Below, in pieces: positions 45,586-56,345 of a DNA stretch of 64,000 bases. The notes below the pieces were generated by a model. It was not told the origin of the DNA, did not search any database, and worked only from the letters and a program-made list of their open reading frames with translations. The DNA is from Proteles cristata cristata. Its lineage: Eukaryota; Chordata; Mammalia; Carnivora; Hyaenidae. The DNA lies in assembly GCA_017311185.1 (NCBI GenBank), contig JAESUZ010004921.1, positions 496,001 through 560,000 of the forward strand. The letters are read 5' to 3'. Numbering within the stretch: the stretch's first letter is position 1; each line of letters starts with the position of its first letter. The position numbers were made by a program, and so were the translations under genes.

Positions 45586-45781
45586 AGTTTTAATTATTTT
45601 GAGAGAGAGAGATAAAAAATAAGCAGGGAAGGGGCAGAGAGAGGGGAAGATAGAAGCCCAAGCAGGCTCCACAATGTCAGTGCAGAGCCAGATGCAGGGC
45701 TCAATCCCATGAACTGTGGGATCACGACCTGAGCCAAAAACAAGAGTCGGATGTCCAACCTACTGAGTTACTCAATGCCCC
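45586..45781 (-). mobile_element. Diverged carnivore tRNA-Lys SINE
   Basis: Minus-strand copy with AGGCTCCACAATGTCAGTGCAGAGCC centre and a damaged head (TACTGAGTTACTCAATGCCCC). Confidence 0.85.
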
Positions 45782-46904
45782 AGGGTCATTCACTTCTGCC
45801 ATGCACCTGGGTTATCATTCAGGACACTTGAAATTCTCAGCTCCTTGAGGTGTTTTGCATCATGCAGGTAGCACAAATGTTTTTGCCAATCATCCTAAAG
45901 ACTACATTAAAGTAACTGCTTCTCAGGGATAATTTAACCTGTTCATTTAGCACCAAGATTTGGGACTGGAAATTTTTCTTGCATTCCCCTGAGAAGTTGG
46001 GTAAATTTTAAATTTATTCTTACTCTAAGATCTCTGCAGTCCCATATTTATATGGAGAGCCGGGTAGTCTTAAATATTAGGAGAAAGTCTATACAACTAT
46101 CAATAACCAGAGCCCATACAATGCTGGTGGAATTAAAATTTCTCTTTTTAAACACTTATTGAGGACTTAATAGGTTTCCATATAATCCAAAATAATGAGA
46201 CCAGCATTTCTCAAACTCAAGTTCATGATTTTCCCTTCTAATCCCTCTGACCTATGGTCACATGATGCTCTGTAAATACAAAGAGTCACTACTGGGGTAT
46301 GTGTACATTTTTATAAAAGTACAATATGCAAAAAACATTCAAAAAGGGGAGGGAGGAGTAAACTACCAGTACTGAGCCTCACAAATGCTCTAAATTCTAT
46401 TTTTAAATAATTTTCCACTATCTTTAAATCTTGTAGTTTAAGAGATTATTAAAGTCCAAGTTACAAAATCCCTCTTCAAATGTCAAAAATATTCTGAAAT
46501 ATGTCAATTATATGGCTACTCATGTAACCTATTCCTGACACTTTCTCTAATATGCAATTCATTTAATCAGAAAACAATCACATTGCTAGCTAGTTTTCAT
46601 GTAAACATTTTATCAAGCAAAATATAGACTATGTCTTTTTCCCCTTCCTCAACTTGACTCTAAATTGATACCTTAAAATCTCACTATGACTAGTTACATT
46701 TGATTCAAATTCTTCACAGTTACCAAGTAAGGTAAGAATACGATTTTCATCAGACCACGTCATCAGACCACATCATCAGACCATGCACCTACTCAACAAT
46801 GAAGATGGGATCCTGAATATTTACTGGGTCAAATAACAGCTCTCGTTCATTCAGAAGCATATGTCAGTTAGTCCTAATTTTTGGATTTTATTGTTCAGTG
46901 ATCA
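45782..46904. other. Unique DNA
   Basis: No gene; contains a small tandem repeat, listed separately. Confidence 0.5.
46748..46786 (+). repeat. 13-bp tandem repeat, three copies
   Basis: Units CATCAGACCACGT, CATCAGACCACAT and CATCAGACCATGC follow each other without gaps. The only minisatellite-like array I see in the window. Confidence 0.9.
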
Positions 46905-47072
46905 TTGGCTCTCAATCTTGGCTGTGTATATTCATTACTCAGGAATTATTTAAAATTACCCATCATTGGACCTTACCACATGCAGATTAGATCAGGATCT
47001 CTGTGCACAGAGACTAGGACACTCAGATTCTAATATGTGGCTGTGTCAGAGATCCCAGTTTTCACAGAGCCT
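46905..47072 (+). repeat. MER5-like (hAT) DNA transposon relic
   Basis: TTGGCTCTCAATCTTGGCTG, 'TTCATTACTCAGGAATTATTTAAAATTACCC', 'GCAGATTAGATCAGGATCTCTG' and 'AGATTCTAATATGTGGCTGTGTCAG' follow the MER5 layout with divergence. Confidence 0.55.
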
Positions 47073-47141
47073 TCAAATTCTCTAACTTCTCAAGCATTTA
47101 CTGGTTTTTGAGACTTCTCATAATTCTGGTCAACAATTTTT

Positions 47142-47184
47142 TTCCCTAGAGATAAAACTTGCTTCCCTAGAGATAAATGCTTGC
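47142..47184 (+). repeat. Tandem duplication of about 21 bp
   Basis: TTCCCTAGAGATAAAACTTGC at 47142-47162 is followed at once by TTCCCTAGAGATAAATGCTT plus GC, one indel and one change apart. Confidence 0.85.
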
Positions 47185-47249
47185 TGAATTTAAAGAAATA
47201 TTTATTTCCTGTTTCAGTTTGCAATTTTTAGCTTTAAGGTTGTGTGTTT

Positions 47250-47698
47250 TTTTTTTCATTGATGCATATGGTCCATTTTGAGTTCTATTTTGGAAGTTCT
47301 TTTTTTTTTTTTTTGAGTATGGATACCCAATTGCCACAGCATGACTGATTTTAAAAGATTATTCTTTTTCCATTGCATTGCTTTTGTATCTTTACTGACG
47401 GTCAATGATTTATTTGCAAGTTTATTTCTGGACTCTCTCTTTTGCTGCATTTATCTGTTTTATTGATGCCAATATTTTCATGTGTTGATTAATATGCGTT
47501 TATAATGTCTTAATATCAAGGCCATATATTCCTTCAACTTTCTTTTAAATGTTGTTTTGGCTATCCTTTATCCTTTGATTTTCCACAAGAATTTTAGAAT
47601 CCACTTGTTAATTTTTAAATTAGGTACATAATACTAGGATTTTGATTGGGATTGTATTTAATCTTCCATTTAGAAAGACATATTGAATGTCTATAGCT
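47250..47698 (-). mobile_element. Old L1 ORF2 fragment
   Basis: Reversed ORF2 text in order: 'CATATGGTCCATTTTGAGTTC', 'GATTATTCTTTTTCCATTGCATTGCTTTTGTATC', 'TATATTCCTTCAACTTTC', 'GATTTTCCACAAGAATTTTAGAATC' and 'TTTTGATTGGGATTGTATTTAATC'. A part 5' of the 3' end, truncated at both sides. Confidence 0.8.
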
Positions 47699-47885
47699 CC
47701 ACTTTGCCGTCTTTCCCCATGTGATGATACAAGCCAGGAAGAGAGTTTTCATCAAGAACCAAGTTAGCTGACAACAGATTATAGGACTTCCTAGCCTTCA
47801 AAATGGTGACAAATATAAATTCTACTGTTTAAGTCATCCTGTCTATGGCATTTGGTATAGCGACCCAAGCAAAGTAAGATATATG
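47699..47885 (+). repeat. MLT1/MST-type LTR fragment (3' part)
   Basis: TTTCCCCATGTGATGATACAAGCCAGGAAGAGAG, 'GACTTCCTAGCCTTCAAAATGGTGACAAATATAAATTCTACTGTTTAAGTCATCCTG' and 'GGCATTTGGTATAGCGACCCAAGCAAAGTAAGA' follow the end of an MaLR LTR. Confidence 0.75.
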
Positions 47886-50800
47886 ACATTGCATTTTATA
47901 TTTTATCCATTCATCTAGAGTTACCTTCAAATTGTTTGCTATGATTAATAACCTTACAACAAATGCTTTTTATATATAAAGATTTAACTATATTGCAATT
48001 TCATAAGGCTATTCCCCAAAACTTCAAAAGAATTTTAGGCATCCAGAGATGAATTCCAAACCAAAGCACACTATCAACCTTGCATTATCAATGTTCAGTG
48101 CTACCTAACTGGAAATAATTCTGGTATTTCTTCTTTATATACTATTCATATCAACTCTTTATGGTATGGTATTTTGCATATGTCCTTTCCAGTGGCCACT
48201 TATGTTTCAATTTTTATTTTTTCACATTCATAGATCTGTTTCTGAAAAGAAAACTAAGCAGGTTCTTTAACACGGAGCATTATTATTTACTTTCTTCTCT
48301 TTACAGATCTGAGAATATAAAGCAGATGTTTAATAACGACTTGGTAAATTAAAGTAAAAAGAGGAAGGATGTTTTCTTAATTTATCACTTTTAGTTTCTT
48401 TAGATAGTGACGATGTTTAACAGACCAAAAATTAGTATACATGGCATGCCATCTGTGAATGTCCTTGTAGACATTATAGGACAGAATAATTGAAACTTGA
48501 GATTTAGACTATCACACAAAATTGGGAACTTTTTTATTTCAGTAAAATTCCTCATCATTATTTCTTCACACACAAATAAGCAGAGTTAAATAGCTAAATA
48601 AATCTATTCCTATTGCTATGTTTTAACATAAAAAGAAGACTTACTTCCTTACTGGCCAAAATACCATTTTTTTCCCACCATCACCATAGCTTAAGCCTGC
48701 ACCTGAGTCAAAATGTACTACAGAATATTTAAAACTATGTATTTCCTGAGTCTTTATAAAATGGTATTACCTGACCATTTGAAATCTTCAGAGAAAATAG
48801 GATAAGCTGAAACTCAGAGCTCCTCAAATCATAAATGGAAAATGTGCAAAGTGATAATTTATTTTCATTTCTGAATTGTAACCAACTCCTATGTTAATAA
48901 TGTTTCTTATTGTTCCCCTCCAACATTCCTTCCAGTGAAGAGTAAGTCTGGTTTAAGTTCCACAGTCTAATGAGCAGTGACGGTCTAGCTACCTTTTTTT
49001 ATTCATATGGAAAGCGTAAGAGTGTAACTATTTTGAAACTTATGATGACAATTCTACTAAGTAGTAGATTCCAATAAATAGTTCTGCTGATGTTGGTTTT
49101 CCTCATAATTTTAGGCTTTCACATTTTGAGATATCAAACACTTTTTATCTTAATATATTTCTCATTTTAATATTTATCTTAACGACTGGCCCTAAGCATC
49201 AACATAACTGCCCCTAATTTTTCACCAATTGAGATAATCAAATAAGCTAATTAAGGTGAGTGTGCTTTCCCTTGTTACTTTGGGTCAGTAATACACTCAA
49301 TATAACTTACAAAAAAAGCCTTCATTGTTACACTAAACAATCCAAAACAAGCATTTAAAAATATTTACAATAAACCCTATTTACTAGACTATTTATTAGA
49401 TACTCCAGTCTTAAAATTCGAGCCTGTACATAAATATGATAATTTTAACATTTGCCATCTATTTCCTTCCCAGAAGTAATACTCTCAGCAGGCTCACCAC
49501 TTCTGACATTTTCTTTCGTTTTACAGAGATAAGTGGCATCCTGGAAGTGCCTTTGCTTCTCCCCATCACATTAGCATTCATAATATTAATTGCCAAAAAT
49601 TACCAGCTGCAAGAAGTTTTATCTAACAAAGCTGTTCTATGGCTTTCTCAAGACAATTTAGTACCATTTATGTCCCAAGCAAACACTTAGGTATGTAAAT
49701 AGGAAGAAGCCCACAGTATAATTAATATTTAAAAGGTAAAATGTCAGACTCAGCTAAGCAATTTTTAACATCTTTCACCCCTCCACCTCCTTTGCTTTAA
49801 CTGTATGTTCTTCCTAGAGATGAGCTCTGGGATTTTACTGAGAAAGCTACAATTGATCAAGCTAAGTGTTTTGCTATAAAGTGCCAACAATTACCCAGAC
49901 ATGTGGTGCCGAATTCAGGTTTAGGAATGAATATATTTAACTCTGAAACTTCGATTGCTCATTTGAATATTTCTATTGAAATAATTTATTTAACCCAAGA
50001 CAGCAAATTGTTTGAATTAAGTTAGTACAACAAAGATATAAATCAGGGTCAAGCAAGTAAGAAGTGGATGGCAAGAATAAAACTCTTCACAATATGATAC
50101 TTATTGATTAGTCACCTGCCAATAAAAAGCTGCATATTGCATTCATCTCAAAAGTACAATGAATTCAAATTACCTCTATTAACCAAGAGGTCATCTTTAT
50201 TCAGATGTGTGGTATTCTTGAGAGTTACATCAATTTCTGTCACACTTAGCAAACTCACTGAAGGCAAAGGGTATCTTCTGTTAAAAAGATGGTTTACAAG
50301 AAATAAAATACATGCAGTTATCTGAAACATTTACTTCTTAAGAAGGGGGTGGATATTGTGACTTATTTGGAATTCTAATGTCTAAATCAAACTCTCAAGC
50401 TCTCTTAAAAGTTTCTCATTCTTTGAAGGAACCAGGAAACTGAATAAAAGAAGATGGCATGATGGCAATCACAACTTGAAATCACAAGAAAAGACAAAAG
50501 GAATCACTGGGTAAAACCAACTCATCCTAAGATTAAAAAGAGTTTGGATTTTAACAAATGGCAATACTTGGTATGAATAGGACTGAGCTACAACCAACAA
50601 TAAAGCATCCATTGGACATCCTGGAACTGGCATGTGAAAGAACAACACAGCATCAGAACAGAAGCTCTGGGTATTTCCAAGACATTCAAATAAATAATTG
50701 GGAATAATATGTAAAAGTGAAGGTATACAGAAAGGACATCTTGGCCATTCCCAAAACATATTTCTTTAAATCTCTGCTTACAATGTATGATTACATATGA

Positions 50801-50890
50801 TTTGCATATGTTATTTTCTACTATACTAAGAAGTGTTTTAAATTTAACGGAATTTAAACAGATTCCTCTATTAAGCAGAGAATGTTAAAC
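47886..50890. other. Long unique stretch, no gene found
   Basis: Three kilobases without a recognisable repeat, unusual here. Frames at 49436-49690, 50104-50325 and 50469-50759 have no domain. It contains the left copy of a diverged duplicate pair (50016-50200). Candidate place to look for conserved noncoding DNA. Confidence 0.5.
50016..50200 (+). repeat. Diverged duplicate pair, left copy
   Basis: Aligns by eye with 52122-52300 in the same orientation, for example TATAAATCAGGGTCAAGCAAG with TATAAATCAAGTTCATGCAAG, and GATACTTATTGATTAGTCACC with GATAATTATTGATTCATTACC, with small indels. I do not recognise it as a known family. Confidence 0.7.
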
Positions 50891-51204
50891 ATGCTACCCT
50901 CTGACTTATTTCGCGCAGCATAACAATAAGTCAGGCAGAGAAGGACAAATATATGTTTGCACTTATAGGAGGATTAGGAGGAACTTGACGGAGGAACAAG
51001 GAGGAGAAGAAGGGGGGAAATGGTGGGGAAAAGGGAGAGAGGCAAACCATGAGAGACTCTTGAATGCTGACAAAAACTGAGGACTGATGGATGTGGGGGG
51101 AGGGGGATGGGCATGGAGGAGGACACTTGTGGGGATGAGCACTGAGTGTTATGTGGAAACTAATTTGACAATAAACTATTTGTAAAAAAAAATATGCTAC
51201 CCTC
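50891..51204 (+). mobile_element. Short 5'-truncated young L1 with a 5' micro-inversion
   Basis: Forward L1 3' end (50925-51187) from AATAAGTCAGGCAGAGAAGG through the G-rich 3' UTR to AATAAACTATTTGT (signal at 51170-51175) and a short A tail; it closely matches the 3' end of the 22-28 kb L1. The first 23 bases (50902-50924) are an inverted piece of the adjacent L1 sequence. ATGCTACCCTC at 50891-50901 and 51194-51204 is the target duplication, possibly extended by AAAC/AAAT. Confidence 0.92.
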
Positions 51205-51541
51205 AATTTTTAGCATTTATCATGTACAAAATGTATTACCTCACCATAGTATAGAAATGCTGAATATGTTACACATCAATTTCTAAATGGATTCACCTCA
51301 AACTGCTTGCTTTAAAAAATTATTATATTCTTATGTATATCTTATTTACCTGTATGAAAGATTATCAGTAATCCTCCCTTGTAATAAAGTACCGAATCTG
51401 CCTTAACAGTGTCTACTTCAATTCAAATTTCTTGTCCATGATTTAAGAACTGCAAATGCAAATTGAAAGAATTATTTGTGAAATAAGGAGTAAATTATCT
51501 CTAAGTGAGGGCCTGAATGGTTTATATATTTAAATGTGCAC

Positions 51542-51581
51542 GTGTGTGTGTGTGTGTGTGTATATGAATATATATGAACAC

Positions 51582-51622
<41 letters not shown>
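51542..51622 (+). repeat. Compound (GT)n-(TA)n microsatellite
   Basis: GT repeats at 51542-51561, TATATGAA units, then an uninterrupted TA run at about 51593-51622. Likely variable in length. Confidence 0.95.
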
Positions 51623-51626
<4 letters not shown>

Positions 51627-52121
51627 TACATTTTCCAATACTTATGTTGGCTTCTCAAGCATCTTTAAAATTTAAGCAATTGCCTGAAGTTGTAAGTTAG
51701 CTGAGTTTGCTTAAGTAAAGTGTGATTCAAAATATTTATTGAACTTACTTTTTATCCCCCCATATAGTCTTTTAAGAATTCTATGTTTGCCAATAATAAA
51801 AGAGTGGTGACTGTTTCATTAAAATCATCTAACTTGTTAGTAATTGTTAACTATTTGCTCAACAATAGCCTAAAATGAGGCATAAAGAGCCACACGGCAG
51901 GGGTTTAAGTGAAGCAAATTCACAGAAATCTAGATTATAATAAAGTGAAGTGATCAAGAATCAGAAAATAAATAACCCAATTAAGAATTGGGTAAAAGAT
52001 TAAACAGACCCTTAACTAAGGAAGGTTACAGATCACAAATACCTGATAAAGTCAACATGATTAGTTTTTAGGAAAAGGCTATCCAAAAACACAAAGTATA
52101 TATCTGACCAAAGTGCTATCA

Positions 52122-52300
52122 TCAAGTTGATATGTCGCAATATAAATCAAGTTCATGCAAGTTAGATGTAGTTGGCAGGAAGAAAATCTTTACAATTTGA
52201 TAATTATTGATTCATTACCAGCTACCTTTCATTGTTATGTATTTCATTCATCTCAAATTTGTAATTCATATTATTTCTATTAATTGAGATGGTTATTTAT
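52122..52300 (+). repeat. Diverged duplicate pair, right copy
   Basis: Partner of 50016-50200, about 2.1 kb apart, direct orientation. The match includes 'TTTCATTCATCTCAAATTTG' against 'GCATTCATCTCAAAAGTAC' and CTATTAA(T/C)(T/C)(G/A)AGA(T/G)G. Confidence 0.7.
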
Positions 52301-52369
52301 AAAATTATAACACTTACTTAAACATTTTCCAGTTATAAGTATTTTAAAATGTGAATTAGAAAGTTCTGG

Positions 52370-53010
52370 TGAACATGTAGAACAATCAAAACTTCCATAT
52401 ATTGCAGTGGGAATGCAAAAAGCTATAGCAACTTTGGGAAATTGTATGGTAGCTTCTGATAAAGTTAAACTTTCACTTATTCCTCTCTCCTACTTTATCC
52501 AAAAAGAAATAAAAACTTAAGCTCATACACAAAAAACTCTCTATTCTAATGTCTATGAAAGTGTTCAGACTTACTATTCATGTGAGACAATCAAAATGCC
52601 CTTTGACAGGTGAATGGATCCACTGTTATACCTCCAAATGATGCAACACTACCTAGAAATCAAAAGGAATGGACTACTGCTCCATGTAACAATATAGATG
52701 AATTTCCAATGCATTTTTCTAAGTGAAAGTGGTCAGAACCAAAGTGCTATGTAGCATGTAATTTACTTCTATGACATCTTAGAAAAGGTAAAAGGATAGG
52801 AATGGAGAACAGACCTAAAGTTTCCAGGAGGTACGAGAGTTGAGAGGAACTGACCACAAATGGCAATAGAATGGGATGTGGGTGGAAGGGATGATGGAAG
52901 AGCAGAATCTTGTCGTTATAAATACGGGATTGTGCATTTTTCAAGCCATAGGACTGTATGCCACTAGTAAATTTTACAGCGTATACATGTTTCAAAAGTA
53001 AAAAAATAGA
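52370..53010 (+). mobile_element. Old L1 3' end (L1M type)
   Basis: Forward L1 tail in order: 'GAAAGTTCTGGTGAACATGTAGAACAATC', 'TTGCAGTGGGAATGCAAAAAGC', 'GAAAGTGTTCAGAC', 'GGTGAATGGATCCACTG', 'GGAATGGACTACTG', 'CTAAGTGAAAGTGGTCAGAACC', then a 3' UTR with 'AGGACTGTATGCCACTAGTAAATTTTACAG' and an A-rich end. Confidence 0.8.
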
Positions 53011-54240
53011 GAGAATGGGAACATGTACTTTGTGTCTATGTACCCAAGTGATATCAAAATACTTTAGGTGTTATTAAGCCTATTAAAATAGGCATATCCT
53101 GTTTTCGTTGTTGTTGTTGTTTTTAAGTATGTTTTGGTTCTTCCTTCAAAATAGGAAGGAAGCAAGATCATGATGTCAGTTAAAGGAATAATATGTTCAA
53201 AGTTAAACATGTGATAATAAAATACACAAAAACATTTACCCATAGTATATAATCTAAATGCAAAAACAGGGAAGAGAGAGTAGGCATGGATAGTATAAAA
53301 ACTTTATTCCATTTGCCAATTTCAATAGCATGTTAGTGTCTGTCCAGGGTAGAGCAACATGTTGAGAAGAATTCTGAGGTCAAATTCAAAGTTAACGTTC
53401 AAGAACACTATGAGAGATTGCTGGTCCAAGGCAAGTAGCAGCACACATATTTGCCATTTCTAAAAAGATTAATGGAATATATGGAACAAATCAATCCATC
53501 AGAGCAGAACAAGCTAACAAAATTAGGAGATTTGATGTAATAGGAGAATCTTCCTCCTCTAATATAAGTTAAATACATAATTTCTCTGCAATGGACCTTA
53601 ATTCCATCCCACTGAAATTAAGGAGGCATTTGTAAAATGTACTAAAATTTTTCAGAAGTAATTTTTCACAGACCAGTTTGAAAATTCTTGTCTCAAGTCA
53701 GAAGTGTTCAAATACAAGTCAGTGGTATTTGCTTTCACCCACACTACCAGAACTGAAACCAACAAAGTGAGAATGAAAATCAAGAAAATGGTTATAAATA
53801 GGTAAAAGGGAAGGATCAATATTTGTTGAAATATCAACTCTTTTAGAATGCCAAGCATTCCCAAATATAGATATAACTGAAAACATCACTACCAAAAATG
53901 ACAGATTTTACTTTAGAATCTAAGCAAATGATAACAAATTTCACTCATAAGAAAACAGAATGAGAATAAATGAGAACTTTTCAAAAACAAAAATGTTAAA
54001 TGGACACATGGAAAGACGACTACTCAAGAAAGCATAATAAAAAGTACAGGGAAAAAAAATCTGTATGTGCAAATAATTACATGAATCCATGTATATGTAA
54101 GTTCAAAGAATGTTGTAAGGGAAGCATTTAATAAAAATATGAGTGAAATCATGGGTTAAGGGAATGCATATTTTCATGAGCATGTGCGTTTTTATATTTT
54201 GAATATATAGTAGGAAAAGATCCTACAAGAAAATTGCTTT
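53011..54240. other. Unique AT-rich DNA
   Basis: No gene or repeat was recognised; a (GTT)n run lies at about 53108-53123. Confidence 0.5.
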
Positions 54241-54252
54241 TCAGTTTTACTA

Positions 54253-54462
54253 ATTAAATGGTTGTTTAAAGTTTATTTATTTTGAGAGAGACAGAGACAG
54301 AGAAGTGGAGGGGCAGAGAGAGAGGGAGAGACAGAATCCCAAGCAAGCTCCATACTGTATTGCAGAATCCAATGTGGGGCTCGAACTCACTATACTATGA
54401 GATTATGACTGAGCCAGAACCAAGAGTCAGATGCTTAACCAACTGAGCCATCCAGGCATCCC
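54253..54462 (-). mobile_element. Carnivore tRNA-Lys SINE
   Basis: Minus-strand copy ending CTGAGCCATCCAGGCATCCC on the plus strand. TCAGTTTTACTA (54241-54252) and TCATTTTTACTA (54463-54474) flank it with one mismatch. Confidence 0.9.
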
Positions 54463-54652
54463 TCATTTTTACTATGAAATATTAAGGAAATACTCATGCA
54501 AATATGAGAAAGTATAATAAGGATGTTTAGTACAGTGCTATTTATAGTAGGAAATATCTGAGTAACTTACACATACAATAACCAAGGGTTTGTTAAAGGC
54601 ATGGTGGATAATCCATTCAGAGCAATATTATGCAAAAATTAAAATCATTTTA

Positions 54653-54859
54653 GGGGCGCCTAGGTGGCTTAGTCGGTTGAGCATCCGACTTTCGCTTAGG
54701 TCATGATCTCGCGGTTCGTGGGTTCGAGCCCCGCGTTGGGCTCTGTGCTGCCAGCTCGGAGCCTGGAGCCTGTTTCAGTCTGTGACTCCCTCTCTCTCTG
54801 ACCCTCCCCTGCTCACGCTGTCTCTCTCTCTCTCCTAGAAATAAATAAAAACCTTTAAA
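54653..54859 (+). mobile_element. Very young carnivore tRNA-Lys SINE, intact promoter boxes
   Basis: The best preserved copy. A box TGGCTTAGTCGG at 54665-54676 and B box GGTTCGAGCC at 54721-54730 fit the RNA polymerase III consensus. CpGs are retained (CTCGCGGTTCGTGGG, CCCCGCGTTGGG). The tail is CTAGAAATAAATAAAAACC. AAAAATTAAAATCATTTTA is perfect (19 bp) at 54634-54652 and 54860-54878. Confidence 0.97.
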
Positions 54860-54878
54860 AAAAATTAAAATCATTTTA

Positions 54879-55694
54879 TATATGTATTTGTAAACATAAA
54901 TATGAATATACATATCTTATTACATGACAACTCAATATATAAACAATTGTTTAATTATAATATTTGTATATTTCTGAAGGACAAAATTTCCATTATTATA
55001 TATATAAAAATATATACAAGAAGTGGATAGGGAGTTCAGCAATGAATATATGCATATTGTGGTCTTCTAGGATTATGTTCAATTTAAAAGCAGCTGCAAA
55101 ATTATCTTATTTAGGACTCTGTGGGATCCACTCTTGCCACATTCATCTTATTAACATGGAGTTTGTTGTCATCAAACAATAGATATTAAAGTCTAGTGTC
55201 CAGAGGGAAAGGCATCATGAAATAATGTGCAAGAATTATGGGTAGGATCCATGCATATTCAAGTGGGCCTTAATTATTGTTTTTCAGGTATTACCTTACA
55301 TGAGTTTGTACTGTATAATCTAGAACACAACTAATTTGACTTCACAAAAGGCAGAATGTGGACCTTCAAATTTATAAACAAGGACAAAATGTACTAGCTG
55401 TTCTCTTTATGTGTTTCCCCATTAGAAATCATCAAAGTAAATTAGGAGCAACTTTTCTCCTCACATGTTCTAATTTTAGCCCACAGAGATAAGCTCTAGA
55501 TAGCCAAGGCTCCCAACTGCTTTGATTTCCAGAGTTACTAACACCAGGATTTCCCAAATGCTACCACCTACATGGCTATATCTACTGTGTAAGCTGTGGT
55601 TCACTGGATTAGACTGTAATATACAGCATATCTTCAGATATATACTGAATACAGAATATCAGTATTCATTATAATTAAAGGCATGAAATAGAAA
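54879..55694. other. Unique DNA
   Basis: The 72-codon frame at 54964-55182 has no domain. No repeat was recognised. Confidence 0.5.
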
Positions 55695-55880
55695 TAAGAA
55701 ACAAATATTTTGAATAGTTAACATTCATTGAATACTTAGTATATTCCTGATATACTAAGTCAGTTTGTATTCATTTAGCCATTTAATCCACTCTTCATTT
55801 TATTAATAAAGTTCATGAATGCAAAGGTATTAAGTAATCTTCAAGATAAGAACACATAAGAAACATACTCAGAACTCAGA
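55695..55880 (-). repeat. MIR SINE relic
   Basis: Reversed MIR order: 'TAGTTAACATTCATTGAATACTTAGTATATTCCTGATATACTAAG', 'TTCATTTAGCCATTTAATCC', 'GTATTAAGTAATCTTCAAGATAAGAAC', 'CATACTCAGAACTCAGATTTTAATGTC'. Confidence 0.65.
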
Positions 55881-55909
55881 TTTTAATGTCCTTTTCTAGC
55901 ATGTTTTTT

Positions 55910-56124
55910 TTTTTTTAATTTCTGAGAGAGAGAGAAAGAGAGAGAGGGAGACAGCGTGATCAGGGGAGGGTCAGAGAGAGAGGGAGACACAGAATCTGAA
56001 GCAGGCTCCAGGCTTTGAGCTAACTGTCAGTACAGAGCCAGATGCGGGGCTCGAATCCATGAATCGCGAGATCATGGCCTGAGCCAAAGTCAGATGCTTA
56101 ACCAACTGAGCCACCCAGGTGCCC
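55910..56124 (-). mobile_element. Carnivore tRNA-Lys SINE
   Basis: Minus-strand copy, well preserved (GATGCGGGGCTCGAATCCATGAATCGCGAG). CTAGCATGTTTTTT on the left and CTAGAATATTTTTT on the right suggest a target duplication with two mismatches. Confidence 0.93.
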
Positions 56125-56139
56125 CTAGAATATTTTTTA

Positions 56140-56345
56140 ATAATTTTCTCAGCTAACTATACTGATGAAAGAAGTAAGTTTTAAATAATATATATTATAT
56201 ATCCTATAGTATACATATTTATATACTATAAATCATTTATTAAGCAATATAATATATAACATATAATACTATGCCATATACTATGTATTTATATACTATA
56301 CATATATATATAACATATTTATATCCATATGTAAAACATTTATGT
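56140..56345. repeat. AT-rich low-complexity stretch
   Basis: TATATTATATATCC, 'TTATATACTATAAATC', 'CATATATATATAACATATTTATATCC': quasi-palindromic TA-rich sequence without a pure repeat unit. Confidence 0.85.

Larger units (their letters stand above)
51205..52369. other. Unique DNA with microsatellite and right duplicate copy
   Basis: No gene. Holds the TG/TA run and the right-hand duplicate copy, listed separately. Confidence 0.5.

Noticed and set aside
54665..54730. tRNA-like A and B boxes suggesting a tRNA-Lys gene
   Set aside because: They belong to the SINE head. The sequence does not fold as a functional tRNA and continues into SINE body and tail.
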